This document shows, in pieces, positions 8,512 to 17,067 of a stretch of 48,190 nt of DNA. Numbering within the stretch: the stretch's first letter is position 1; every line of letters starts with the position of its first letter. The notes under the pieces are model-generated. The model worked only from the letters and a program-made list of their open reading frames with translations, searched no databases and was not told the DNA's origin. The translations under genes and the position numbers were made by a program. The stretch lies in the NCBI GenBank assembly GCA_003719395.1, contig RHMC01000043.1, forward strand, positions 1-48,190, read 5' to 3'. The DNA comes from Streptomyces altiplanensis (GTDB lineage Bacteria; Actinomycetota; Actinomycetes; Streptomycetales; Streptomycetaceae).

Positions 8512-8545
8512 CGGAAGGCCACCCCGCCAAGGGGTGGCCCTTCCG
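8512..8545 (+). terminator. Terminator of crp
   Basis: GGCCACCCC (8517-8525), five-base loop GCCAA, GGGGTGGCC (8531-8539). The stem extends outward through CGGAA/TTCCG with one bulged G. It starts about 20 bp after the crp stop. No T-run, as is usual in Streptomyces. Confidence 0.85.
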
Positions 8546-8601
8546 CGTTCCCGGCCCGGGTGCCAGTGGCTGCGGCTGCGGCTGCTCTGCGCATACGGTC
8601 G

Positions 8602-8890
8602 GTGACGGGCGAGGAGGCGGCGGCGAGCGTCATGGACGACGCGCTGCGGCGCGTGGCCGAGCGGGCCGCCAAGGAGTACGAAGACTTCAAGGTCCACCAG
8701 TACGCCCGCTACAACGTGCCGGTCCACTTGATCATCGGCCCCTCCCGGGGCGAGCGCACCCTGCTCCCCCGCCCCGGGGCGACGACTGCGCGGCGTGTGA
8801 GTCCTTCGCGTACGGCGAGACCGTCGCCCTCCGTCCGGAGGACGGGCCGGCCGTCCCCGTCCCACCGGTCAGTTCAAGCACCAGGATGCC
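8602..8890 (+). pseudogene. Uma2-like (DUF820) endonuclease remnant
   Basis: Only the C-terminal part of a Uma2-type protein can be followed. Codons from GTG 8602 read ...EYEDFKVHQYARYNVPVHLIIGPSRGERTL, resembling the 'YArygVPvYwliDP' strand of Uma2 proteins. After about 8775 the similarity continues one frame earlier (CESFAYGETVAL), as in the family's terminal 'FGE.v.l' strand. The first ~100 residues, with most of the PD-(D/E)xK-like core, are absent and no proper stop follows. It is therefore a truncated and frameshifted relic. The assignment rests on short motifs. Confidence 0.45.
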
Positions 8891-8922
8891 TGTCCGGGCC
8901 ACCGGGCCCGGACAGCTCCGTA

Positions 8923-9753
8923 CTAGATCAGACCGTGCTCCCGCAGATACTCCAGCTGCGCCCGCACCGAGAGCTCGGCCGCCGGCCACAGTGACCGGTC
9001 CACGTCCGCGTACACGCGGGCGACGACCTCGGACGCGCTGACGTACCCGTCCTCGACGGCCGTCTCGACCTGCGCGAGCCGGTTCGCGCGGTGGGCCAGG
9101 TAGTACTCGACCGCGCCCTGCGCGTCTTCCAGGACGGGCCCGTGCCCGGGCAGCACGACCTGCACCCCGTCGTCGACCGCCAGCGAACGCAGCCGCCGCA
9201 GCGAGTCGAGGTAGTCGCCGAGCCGCCCGTCGGGGTGCGCCACGACCGTCGTGCCGCGCCCGAGGACGGTGTCGCCCGTCAACACGGCCCGGTCGGCGGG
9301 CAGGTGGAAGCAGAGCGAGTCGGCGGTGTGCCCCGGCGTCGCCACCACGCGCATCTCCAGTCCCCCGGTGGTGACGACGTTCCCCGCCGCGAGCCCCTCG
9401 TCTCCGAGCCGCAGCGCGGGGTCCAGGGCCCGTACGGGCGTACGCGTCAGCTCGGCGAAGCGCGCCGCGCCCCCCGCGTGGTCGGGGTGCCCGTGGGTGA
9501 GGAGGGTCAGCGCGACCCGCTTGCCCGCCTCCTCCGCGGTGGCGATCACCGCCCGCAGGTGTACGTCGTCGAGCGGCCCCGGGTCGACGACGACCGCCAG
9601 GTCGGAGCCGGGCTCGGAGACGATCCAGGTGTTGGTGCCGTCGAGGGTCATCGCGGAGGCGTTCGGGGCCAGGACGTTGACGGCGCGTGCGGTGGCGGGC
9701 CCGGAGAGCACGCCGCCGCGGGGCTGTCCGGGAAGCGCTGCTGCGTCGGTCAT
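8923..9753 (-). CDS. MBL-fold metallo-hydrolase
   Basis: A 276-residue metallo-beta-lactamase-fold hydrolase with the zinc motif H-x-H-x-D-H in LTHGHPDHAGG. Further ligands are the His of TPGHTADS, the Asp of LTGDTVLGRG and the His of LPGHGPV. It has a C-terminal winged-helix-like tail (ASEVVARVYADV...LEYLREHGLI) as in human LACTB2-type proteins, which are ribonucleases, but the substrate here is unknown. It overlaps the end of the upstream NUDIX gene by four bases (ATGA at 9750-9753). Position corresponds to Rv3677c. Confidence 0.9.
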   Translation of the reverse strand: MTDAAALPGQPRGGVLSGPATARAVNVLAPNASAMTLDGTNTWIVSEPGSDLAVVVDPGPLDDVHLRAVIATAEEAGKRVALTLLTHGHPDHAGGAARFAELTRTPVRALDPALRLGDEGLAAGNVVTTGGLEMRVVATPGHTADSLCFHLPADRAVLTGDTVLGRGTTVVAHPDGRLGDYLDSLRRLRSLAVDDGVQVVLPGHGPVLEDAQGAVEYYLAHRANRLAQVETAVEDGYVSASEVVARVYADVDRSLWPAAELSVRAQLEYLREHGLI

Positions 9754-10648
9754 GCGGTGCCTCCTGTGCTCTCGGTACGGTCGGTGCTCCCCATGGTGTT
9801 CCCGATGCGCTTCGTGAACTCCTCGTGGCCCGGCCAGCTCAGCACCAGCTCGTCACCCTCCAGGCGGGCCCGCGCGAGCACCGGCGCCAGGTCCTGGTCC
9901 GCCGCGCCCGCGAGGGCCTCGGCAGCCGTGCGTACGGCTGGAGCGTACGCAGCGTCGAGATCGTCGGCGGCATCATCAGCAGCTCGCCCCTGTCGTAGCC
10001 CGCGGCCGCCTCCGCCGGGCCGATCCACACCGTGCGGTCCGCCTCCGTCGAGGCGTTGCGGGTCCGCTGGCCGGCCGGCAGCGCGGCGACGAAGAACCAG
10101 GTGTCGTACCGCTTCGGCTCGAACTCGGGGGTGATCCAGCGCGCCCACGCGCCCAGCAGGTCCGAGCGCAGCAGCAGAGACCTCTGCCGGAGGAAGTCCG
10201 CGAAGGACAGTTCCCGGGCGACCAGCGCCCGGCGGTCCGCCTCCCAGTCGTCGCCCGTGGTGTCGCCGACCACGGTGCCGGCCGTCGGGCCCGCGAGCAG
10301 CACGCCGGCCTCCTCGTACGTCTCGCGCACCGCCGCGCACACGATGGCCTGCGCCGACGCCGGGTCCACGCCCAGCCGCACGGCCCAGTCGTCCAGCGAC
10401 GGGCCCGCCCAGCCCACGTGGTGGTCGTCGTCGCGCGGGTCCACTCCGCCGCCCGGATACGCGTACGCGCCTCCGGCGAAGGCCATGGAGGCGCGTCTGC
10501 GCAGCATGTGCACGACGGGGCCGCCCGCCGTGTCCCGCAGCAGCATGACGGTGGCGGCCCGCTTGGGGGACGCGACGGTGAGCTCACCGCCGGCGAGGGC
10601 GCGGATCCGGTCCGGCCACTCGGGCGGGTACCACTGACCATTGGACAT
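9750..10648 (-). CDS. NUDIX hydrolase, second paralogue (frameshift near 9930)
   Basis: The frame from ATG 10648 gives a NUDIX protein with YPGGGVDPRDDD and the Nudix helix AAVRETYEEAGVLL. It also has a W-x-TPEFEPKRYDTWFFVA segment typical of actinobacterial RNR/CoA-like NUDIX members. After TLRTLQPYA (about 9935) homologous sequence continues in another frame (AAEALAGAADQDLAPVL... to SWPGHEEF). Adding one base restores a 299-residue product ending at 9750, overlapping the MBL hydrolase start. The break looks like a one-base loss and is more likely a sequence error than decay. Substrate not predictable. Confidence 0.8.
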
Positions 10649-10707
10649 GGCCGGAGGCTATCCGCTCCCGGTTGGATGTTCGAGAGGACCGGGGCCCGGA
10701 GGCGGAA

Positions 10708-10736
10708 GACCGGGGTCCGGATACGGGACCCCGGTC
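10708..10736 (-). terminator. Terminator downstream of the RidA gene
   Basis: GACCGGGGTCC (10708-10718) and GGACCCCGGTC (10726-10736) form a perfect 11-bp stem with a 7-nt loop, 39 bp past the RidA stop. Confidence 0.8.
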
Positions 10737-10774
10737 GTCGGCAGACGTGAGAGCCCTCGGGCGGACACGGGCCC

Positions 10775-11245
10775 TCAGGCGGAAGCGAGCTCGACCTGGA
10801 TCTCGATCTCGACCGGCGCGTCGAGCGGCAGTACCGCCACGCCCACCGCGCTGCGCGCGTGCACGCCCTTGTCACCGAGCACCGCGCCCAGCAGCTCGCT
10901 CGCGCCGTTGATCACGGCCGGCTGGCCGGTGAAGTCCGCGGCGGAGGCGACGAAGCCGACGACCTTCACGACACGCGCGATGCGGTCCAGGTCGCCGGTG
11001 ACCGACTTGACGGCGGCCAGGGCGTTCAGCGCGCACGTACGCGCCAGGTTCTTGGCCTCCTCCGGGGTGACCTCCGCGCCGACCTTGCCGGTGCACGGAA
11101 GCTTGCCCTCCACCATCGGGAGCTGGCCCGAGGTGAAGACGTACACGCCCGACTGCACGGCCGGCTGGTACGCGGCGATCGGCGGAACGACCTCCGGAAG
11201 CGTCAGGCCGAGCTCGGAGAGCTTCGCCTCGACCACACCGGTCAT
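10775..11245 (-). CDS. RidA family protein
   Basis: A 156-residue member of the RidA/YjgF/YER057c family, which deaminates reactive enamine/imine intermediates; some branches have other roles. Family features are the GVYVFTSGQLPM strand, PEEAKNLARTCALNALAAVKSV helix and ARSAVGVAVLPLDAPVEIE, although the Arg of the classical RidA IRS site (GPY..R) is not obvious, so catalytic activity is uncertain. The frame is open far upstream, but ATG 11243-11245 is the family start and overlaps the DUF4177 stop (ATGA), indicating coupling. Equivalent to Rv3678c. Confidence 0.88.
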   Translation of the reverse strand: MTGVVEAKLSELGLTLPEVVPPIAAYQPAVQSGVYVFTSGQLPMVEGKLPCTGKVGAEVTPEEAKNLARTCALNALAAVKSVTGDLDRIARVVKVVGFVASAADFTGQPAVINGASELLGAVLGDKGVHARSAVGVAVLPLDAPVEIEIQVELASA

Positions 11246-11403
11246 GCCTGCTTCTCCCGCTTCAGGTAGGCAACCAGCTGCTCGGGGTTGTTCGGCCCGG
11301 GCACGACCTGGACGAGCTCCCAGCCGTCCTCGCCCCAGGTGTCCAGAATCTGCTTGGTCGCGTGCACGAGAAGGGGCACGGTCGAGTATTCCCACTTGGT
11401 CAT
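11242..11403 (-). CDS. DUF4177-like small protein
   Basis: A 53-residue protein, MTKWEYSTVPLLVHATKQIL...KREKQA, with the short beta-strand then 'ILDTWGEDGWELVQVVPG' pattern of DUF4177. The function of the family is unknown. The start ATG is at 11401-11403 and the stop overlaps the RidA start, so the two are almost certainly co-translated. Rv3678A of M. tuberculosis occupies the same position. It is divergent from the ArsA gene at 11475. Confidence 0.85.
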   Translation of the reverse strand: MTKWEYSTVPLLVHATKQILDTWGEDGWELVQVVPGPNNPEQLVAYLKREKQA

Positions 11404-11474
11404 ACGGCGACTGTAGTCCCTGCCACAGGCAGCCTCCTGCGTAGGCCGGGCCCCGACTGGTTAGGCTCCAGGAC

Positions 11475-12463
11475 GTGAGCAGGCTCCAGGTCGTCAGCGG
11501 CAAAGGCGGTACCGGAAAGACCACGGTGGCCGCAGCACTCGCGCTCGCCCTCGCGACGGAGGGCAAACGCGCCCTCCTCGTGGAGGTCGAGGGCAGGCAG
11601 GGGATCGCGCAGCTCTTCGAGACGAAGCGCTTCCGTACGAAGAGCGCAAGATCGCTGTCGCACCGGGCGGCGGGGAGGTGTACGCCCTCGCGATAGACGC
11701 CGAACGCGCGCTTCTCGACTACCTCCAGATGTTCTACAAACTCGGAGGAGCCGGCCGGGCGCTCAAGAAGCTCGGCGCGATCGACTTCGCGACCACCATC
11801 GCGCCGGGTCTCAGAGACGTGCTGCTGACCGGCAAGGCGTGCGAGGCGGTCCGCCGCCGGGACAAGCAGAACCGTTACGCGTACGACTACGTCGTGATGG
11901 ACGCGCCGCCCACCGGCCGCATCACGCGCTTCCTCAACGTGAACGACGAGGTGGCGGGGCTGGCCAAGTTCGGCCCGATACACAACCAGGCCCAGGCCGT
12001 CATGCGCGTACTCAAGTCGCCGGAGACCGCGGTCCACCTGGTGACGCTGCTCGAGGAGATGCCGGTCCAGGAGACCGCCGACGGCATCGCCGAACTGCGC
12101 GCCGCCGAGCTGCCCGTCGGCAACGTCATCGTGAACATGGTCCGGCCCCACCACCTCGACGAGGACGCGCTGCGCACCGCGTCCGGCGAGCGGCGCACCG
12201 ATGTCGCCAAGGCGCTCTCCCAGGCCGGACTGGGCGGCGCGCGCCGCGGCGGTCTCGCCGAGCGTCTCGTCGACCCGCTCCTCGAACAGGCCGCGGAGCA
12301 CGCGCAACGCGTCGAGCTGGAGCGCGAGCAGCGCGCCGTACTGGCCCGGCTGGACCTGACGGCGTACGAACTCCCGCTGCTCGGCGAGGGCATGGACCTC
12401 GCCGGGCTCTACCGGCTGGCGAGGGAACTGCGGACCCGTACCGCCCCTGGGGGAACTGCATGA
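11475..12463 (+). CDS. ArsA/Get3-like ATPase, first of a pair (frameshift near 11627)
   Basis: A SIMIBI-class ATPase related to ArsA/Get3. The P-loop is SGKGGTGKTTVAAALALALA just after the GTG start at 11475, and DYVVMDAPPTGRITRFL provides the Walker B and switch region. The first segment runs off frame after QLFET; the homologous ALPYEERKIAVAPGGGEVYALAID continues one frame earlier, and restoring one base near 11627 gives 329 residues. The equivalent pair in M. tuberculosis is Rv3679-Rv3680, reported to form a complex needed for resistance to metabolic and nitrosative stress. Its stop overlaps the next ATG (12460). Partner and cargo unknown. Confidence 0.88.
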
Positions 12464-13809
12464 CCGCGAACGCGACGGACACGAGGGACACGACGGACGC
12501 GATGGACACGGTGCCCGTGCTGGACATCGACCCGCTGCTCGACGACCCGGCCACCCGCATCATCGTGTGCTGCGGCTCGGGCGGCGTCGGCAAGACGACG
12601 ACCGCGGCGGCTCTGGGGGTACGGGCGGCCGAACGCGGCCGGAAGGTCGTCGTCCTCACCATCGACCCGGCCCGCAGGCTCGCCCAGTCCATGGGCATCG
12701 ACGCGCTGGACAACACCCCGCGCCGGGTGAAGGGCATAGACGAGTCGGCCGGCGGTGAGCTCTCCGCGATGATGCTCGACATGAAGCGGACCTTCGACGA
12801 GATCGTCGAGGCGCACGCGGACGCCGAGCGGGCCCGCGCGATCCTGGAGAACCCCTTCTACCAGTCCCTGTCGGCCGGTTTCGCCGGCACGCAGGAGTAC
12901 ATGGCGATGGAGAAGCTGGGCCAGCTGCGGGCGCGCGACGAGTGGGACCTGATCGTCGTCGACACCCCGCCGAGCCGGTCCGCCCTCGACTTCCTCGACG
13001 CGCCGAAGCGGCTCGGGTCGTTCCTCGACGGCAAGTTCATCCGGGTGCTGATGGCGCCCGCGAAGGTGGGCGGCCGGGCCGGGATGAAGTTCCTCAACGT
13101 CGGCATGTCGATGATGACGGGCACCCTCAGCAAGCTGATGGGCAGCCAGCTGTTGAGTGACGTACAGACCTTCGTGGCCGCCATGGACACCATGTTCGGC
13201 GGCTTCCGCACGCGTGCGGACGCGACGTACCGGCTGCTCCAGGCGCCCGGTACGGCGTTCCTGGTGGTCGCCGTACCGGAGCGGGACGCCCTGCGCGAGG
13301 CCGCGTACTTCGTCGAGCGGCTGGCGGCGGAGGAGATGCCGTTCGCCGGACTCGTACTCAACCGGGTTCACGGCAGCGCCGCTTCCCGGCTCTCGGCCGA
13401 GCGGGCGCTCGCCGCCGCAGAAAATCTTGACGAGGGCCGCATTGTGGATCAGGAGGCCGGGAAGGCTGGTGTTCGTGACTCCTCGGCCACCCCTCCCGAT
13501 GCGGAAGTCGATGACGAAACCCACGCCGAAATCGCACCGGACCACCCCCAGGACCACGGCCCCGGCGGCACCCGCACCGTGGAGCAGCTGACGGCGGGCC
13601 TGCTGCGCCTGCATGCCGAGCGCATGCAGGTCCTCGCGCGTGAACAGCGCACGCGCGACCGCTTCACCGCACTCCACCCCGAGGTGGCGGTGACCGAAGT
13701 GGCCGCCCTCCCGGGCGACGTGCACGACCTGGCGGGACTCCGGGCCATCGCTGACCGGCTCGCCGCCGGTGAGGCCGTCGAGCCTGGTGGGTCCGTCCGG
13801 CCGGACTAA
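12460..13809 (+). CDS. ArsA/Get3-like ATPase, second of the pair
   Basis: A 449-residue ATPase with P-loop [18 protein letters not shown] (residues ~36-53), TIDPARRLAQSMG, and switch II VVDTPPSRSALDFLDAP. ATG 12460 overlaps the stop of the first ATPase gene (ATGA). An acidic, low-complexity insertion (about residues 345-385, DQEAGKAG...HPQDHGPGG) lies before a C-terminal helical region. The pair probably forms a heteromeric complex, as inferred for the mycobacterial equivalents. Its stop overlaps the convergent wblA stop by four bases. Confidence 0.9.
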   Translation: MTANATDTRDTTDAMDTVPVLDIDPLLDDPATRIIVCCGSGGVGKTTTAAALGVRAAERGRKVVVLTIDPARRLAQSMGIDALDNTPRRVKGIDESAGGELSAMMLDMKRTFDEIVEAHADAERARAILENPFYQSLSAGFAGTQEYMAMEKLGQLRARDEWDLIVVDTPPSRSALDFLDAPKRLGSFLDGKFIRVLMAPAKVGGRAGMKFLNVGMSMMTGTLSKLMGSQLLSDVQTFVAAMDTMFGGFRTRADATYRLLQAPGTAFLVVAVPERDALREAAYFVERLAAEEMPFAGLVLNRVHGSAASRLSAERALAAAENLDEGRIVDQEAGKAGVRDSSATPPDAEVDDETHAEIAPDHPQDHGPGGTRTVEQLTAGLLRLHAERMQVLAREQRTRDRFTALHPEVAVTEVAALPGDVHDLAGLRAIADRLAAGEAVEPGGSVRPD

Positions 13810-14147
13810 CCCACAGCCGCGTACTCGATGTACGCCCCGGTCTCGTCGTCCTCGGCCAGAATGCCCGTGCTGCGCTCGTACTCAGTGCGGGCGGTCTCAA
13901 GGAGCCGGCGCCAGGAAGTGACGGTGGGGCGCCTGCGCAGAAGCGCGCGCCGCTCCCGTTCCGTCATGCCGCCCCACACGCCGAACTCGACGCGGTTGTC
14001 CAGCGCGTCGGCCAGGCACTCGGTCCGCACCGGACATCCGGTGCACACCGCCTTGGCCCTGTTCTGCGCTGCTCCTTGCACGAACAGTTCATCCGGATCG
14101 GTAGTGCGGCAGGCTGCCTGCGCACTCCAGTCGGTTACCCAGCCCAT
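13806..14147 (-). CDS. wblA: WhiB-family regulator WblA
   Basis: A 113-residue WhiB-like [4Fe-4S] protein beginning MGWVTDWSAQAACRTTD. The four cluster cysteines are C13 and those in AVCTGCPVRTEC; the family G-V/I-W-G-G turn is present (FGVWGGMTERER), followed by a basic DNA-binding tail LLRRRPTVTSWRRL. WblA represses antibiotic production and promotes sporulation in Streptomyces, and its mycobacterial counterpart is WhiB4. The frame continues upstream to 14204, but ATG 14147 has the family N-terminus and an AGAGGA ribosome site about 10 bp upstream. Confidence 0.93.
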   Translation of the reverse strand: MGWVTDWSAQAACRTTDPDELFVQGAAQNRAKAVCTGCPVRTECLADALDNRVEFGVWGGMTERERRALLRRRPTVTSWRRLLETARTEYERSTGILAEDDETGAYIEYAAVG

Positions 14148-14404
14148 ACCGGCGCCGTCCTCTCCCGAATCGAGGCTCCCCCACGGCGACAGCGGCATAT
14201 TCACCGCTGCCAGTTGAGGACGTTACGGAAGGTGGGCACAGCACAACACCCCCTTCGGGCCCAATCTTGAATGGCCCGAACGGACTATGCGTAAGCGACA
14301 GATCACCCGACGGAGTGATGCGAGGGCATACGTAACCAACCCGGCGAAGCAGGGCGGTTCGACCACGCCACAACGGAAACCAAGTGACGCATGAGGCGGA
14401 ATCA

Positions 14405-14418
14405 GACATGCGCATGTC
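14405..14418. promoter_or_regulatory. Perfect 14-bp palindrome in the wblA upstream region
   Basis: GACATGCGCATGTC is its own reverse complement. It lies in the 487-bp stretch (14148-14634) between wblA and the unknown gene, about 260 bp before the wblA start. A second dyad, TAGGCC-AA-GGCCTA, is at 14504-14517. No convincing coding frame was seen in the stretch, which must hold the wblA promoter. Operator roles are inferred. Confidence 0.4.
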
Positions 14419-14634
14419 CCATTCCGGAACTGACGGAATTTGACACCGGCGATGTCAGGGGGCTTGATGCGAAACCGCACTGCTGTGACAGTTGGGAGCA
14501 GCTTAGGCCAAGGCCTATACGCGTGTCCGGCGAATGAGAACGTAGACACCTCACGATGCCAACGCGTCAAGCTGATCTCGGGTTGGCGCGGGGGTGATCG
14601 AACGGACGGGGTCATCCAGCGCGAGAATCAGGCC

Positions 14635-15345
14635 ATGGCCATGGCAAGGCGTTTGTATGCCTCTTCTCCCGTGGTGGACGGTCTGCCGTTGCTGGCAGAG
14701 CCGGAGTTCTGGGCCGCCCACCTGGTCGAGATGTACGAGGGCGCGCAGGTTGAGTCCTTCGGCGTTGATCCGGCGGACGTTGAGGGGATGCTGGATCGGC
14801 TGAGTGACAAGGCTGCGTGGCCCATGTTCCGGGTCCCGCTCGCAGGCGGGCACAGCATCGTCGTGCACTACAACAGCGGCGAGGAGTTCACCTCTACCGA
14901 CTACTTCATCGTCCACCCCGACTGGTGGACGAACGACCTGGTCCTGGCCAGCACTGATGAGGACCGGATCGGCCCAGGCCTGTGCTGGGCCGAACTCGCC
15001 GCGCTCCTGCCGGCCCCGGAGGGCGAGGACGGAGTCACCGACCCGCACGCCCGGCTTCTTCTGCTGCTCCCTGCCCTGGGCGACACGAACATCCCGGCTG
15101 AAGCCGTCACCCTGGTGCACGAGGCACTGACCGCTCACGGTGCTCCGGACGACGGCGAGGCACTGGCCCGCCGCCTTCTTCAGGGGCACCCGATGTGGGG
15201 AGCCGCGCCCTGGTCGTTCGACGAGGATGAGCGTGCCTGGATCTGCGCAGGCGAACACAGCCCGCGCAGGGAGCCACTGGGTGATCACCTGCCGGCCGCG
15301 CAGCGCAGGGCGCTGGATGCCTGCCTCACGCCGTTCGGCGGCTGA
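14635..15345 (+). CDS. Hypothetical protein in the wblA-PBP insertion
   Basis: A 236-residue acidic soluble protein (start ATG 14635, or 14641 six bases on). No domain is recognised. Notable segments are GGHSIVVHYNSGEEFTSTDY, FIVHPDWWTNDLVL and a C-terminal WSFDEDERAWICAGEHSPRR. The build (short, acidic, Trp-rich, no membrane segment) resembles immunity-like or SUKH/DUF-type Streptomyces accessory proteins, but that is only an impression. The frame is open further upstream to 14440 but without support. It ends 5 bp before the convergent IS110 transposase stop. Confidence 0.7.
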   Translation: MAMARRLYASSPVVDGLPLLAEPEFWAAHLVEMYEGAQVESFGVDPADVEGMLDRLSDKAAWPMFRVPLAGGHSIVVHYNSGEEFTSTDYFIVHPDWWTNDLVLASTDEDRIGPGLCWAELAALLPAPEGEDGVTDPHARLLLLLPALGDTNIPAEAVTLVHEALTAHGAPDDGEALARRLLQGHPMWGAAPWSFDEDERAWICAGEHSPRREPLGDHLPAAQRRALDACLTPFGG

Positions 15346-15350
15346 TCCTG

Positions 15351-16589
15351 TCAGGCGGCACTGGCCTTCGGTGACGGCTCGGCGGCGGGGAAGGCTTGGG
15401 TTTCGTCATACGCCTTGCCGTGCTGAAGACAGTGGTAGAGCTGGCCGATCATGCGGTTGGAGAGGTTGCGCTGGGCGACGGCGTGCCAGTCCCCTTGGTC
15501 ACGTCGGCGCCGGTAGTGCGCGTTGGCCCCGGCGGATGCCCGCAGTGAAGCGAAGGCCCAGAGGTAGCCGGTGTGGTTGAGCCGGTCGTTCTTCACCCAC
15601 CGTCTGGTGACGGCGGACTTCTTGCCCGATGCTCGGGTGATGGGTGAGGAGCCCGCGTGGGCCTTTAGGCCGCGGGCATCGGCGAAGCGGCCGTGGTCGT
15701 CTCCGATCTCGGCAAGGACTCGGGCGGCGAGCTGGATCCCGAGTCCGGGGAAGCTCAGCAAGACCTCGGCGTCCGGGTGCTGGGGGAAGGCTTCTTCCAC
15801 CGCTTCGGCGAGCTGGTCTGCGGCGGTGCAGGCCGCATCCAGCTGGATGAGGAGGGCGAGCATCTGCTTGCCGAGCGCATCCTCAATCAACGGCGGCTGG
15901 TGGGCCCATTCGTCTCGGAAGACCTCGCGCAGACGCTCTGCTTCGGCTTCGATGCCGCGCTGGCGGCCGGCTCGCTTGAGGGCAGCCTGGACCTGGGTGC
16001 GTGTCAGACGTGCGGCCCTGGTCGGGGTCGGTGCGGTCTTGAGGAGTTCGCGGGCTTCGGGGCGGCACAGGCCGTTGGTCCAAGCCGCGAAGGCGGCCAG
16101 GGCTGCGGGGTAGTACTCGCGCAGCAGGGACCGGAGCTGGTTGGCGAGCTGCTGCCGGTTCCACAGAGAGTCCTGCTGAGCTCGGGCCAGGACGGCGATC
16201 GCGCGGCCGAGGTCCGAGTCGTCGGGCACCGGCCGGTGGGCGTGCATGTCGGTGCGGAGGATGTTGGCCAGGACCAAGGCGTCACCGGGGTCGGACTTCT
16301 TACGCGAGACGCTGTGGCGGTCGCGGTAGCGGGCGGCGGCCATCGGGTTGATCGCGAACACTTTGCGCTTGCCTGTCCGCAGGACGGCCACCAGTAAGCC
16401 CCGGGAAGTCTCGATCGCGACCGGGATCGGGTTCTCCTCCGTGTCGCCGTACTCGGCGAGCAACTCCAGCAGGATCTTGTAGCCGGCCACATCGTCGGTG
16501 ATGTGCCGTTTGGCCAGAAGCTGGCCGGTGTCGTCAACCAAGGCGACGTCGTGGGTTCGTTCCGCCCAGTCGATTCCGCAGTAGATCAA
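15351..16589 (-). CDS. IS110-family transposase (bridge-RNA recombinase type)
   Basis: A 412-residue DEDD/Tnp20 recombinase, complete. The N-terminal RuvC-like domain carries the acidic residues in MIYCGIDWAERTHDVA, VAIETSRGLL and KSDPGDALVLANILR. The C-terminal Transposase_20 domain shows LLSFPGLGIQLAARVLAEIG and KAHAGSSPITRASGKK with the conserved Ser. The start is TTG 16589, with GGGAGG six bases upstream. No frameshift is visible and it could be active. The convergent hypothetical gene ends only 5 bp away, so the downstream terminus of the IS must be very short or lie inside that gene. Confidence 0.93.
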   Translation of the reverse strand: MIYCGIDWAERTHDVALVDDTGQLLAKRHITDDVAGYKILLELLAEYGDTEENPIPVAIETSRGLLVAVLRTGKRKVFAINPMAAARYRDRHSVSRKKSDPGDALVLANILRTDMHAHRPVPDDSDLGRAIAVLARAQQDSLWNRQQLANQLRSLLREYYPAALAAFAAWTNGLCRPEARELLKTAPTPTRAARLTRTQVQAALKRAGRQRGIEAEAERLREVFRDEWAHQPPLIEDALGKQMLALLIQLDAACTAADQLAEAVEEAFPQHPDAEVLLSFPGLGIQLAARVLAEIGDDHGRFADARGLKAHAGSSPITRASGKKSAVTRRWVKNDRLNHTGYLWAFASLRASAGANAHYRRRRDQGDWHAVAQRNLSNRMIGQLYHCLQHGKAYDETQAFPAAEPSPKASAA

Positions 16590-16800
16590 GGTTCCCTCCC
16601 CGGAGTTCGGCGTTTGCGCTGGTCACGAGCGCATGCGGGCCACGCAGCGACCTAATCCCAGGCCTCGACCGCAACGGTCGGGCCGCCACCTCACTAGCCG
16701 TTCGTGGCACCAGCGCGCCCCACGGGCCTCGGTCTGGCCGGAGAGCTCCTGACTCGGGCGTATCAAGAGGTGGCCGTGCGGCGGGCTCGCACCACAAACA
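16590..16800 (-). ncRNA. Non-coding leader of the IS110 element, candidate bridge RNA
   Basis: IS110-group elements encode a structured guide ('bridge') RNA in the non-coding end upstream of the recombinase gene. Here the 200 bp before the TTG start has no convincing gene and, read on the minus strand, contains stem-loops such as CGACCG-TTG-CGGTCG (about 16666-16680). Another dyad, near 16725-16745, has GTGG/CCAC arms. Exact ends and the guide loops cannot be set by eye. The call rests on family knowledge plus position. Confidence 0.4.
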
Positions 16801-16819
16801 TCAACGGTGCTCGATGCGG

Positions 16820-16926
16820 GCGGTGGCGGTCAGGCAGACGCTGAAGAGCACCGATCTTGGCCGAGGTCTCAAGGACCCAGTCTCTCGAAAGGCCATTCTC
16901 TTCAGCGCCCACCTGACCGCCACCGC
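16820..16926. repeat. Large imperfect palindrome (29-bp arms, 26 matching)
   Basis: Arms 16820-16848 and 16898-16926 are reverse complements at 26 of 29 positions, separated by 49 bp; partial matching continues outward (GGTGCT at 16806 and AGCACC at 16931). It lies between the IS110 leader and the PBP gene and could be a MITE-like relic, a pair of IS ends or a long RNA hairpin. The rest of 16801-17067 shows no gene that I can support. Confidence 0.7.
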
Positions 16927-17067
16927 TCCAAGCACCAAGACCGCGCACCGATCTACGTTGAGGCCTCGAAGGCCCGGCTGCACCTGGATGTCACGGTCTG
17001 GTACTCGAACGCTCCGAGAAGCCCCTGCTCCTGCGGAACGCCGCTAACAACGGATTAGGCTGCCCCC

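Noticed and set aside
11475..13809. Arsenic resistance operon
   Set aside because: The ATPases are of the paired actinobacterial Rv3679/Rv3680 type; no arsB, arsC or arsR gene is nearby.
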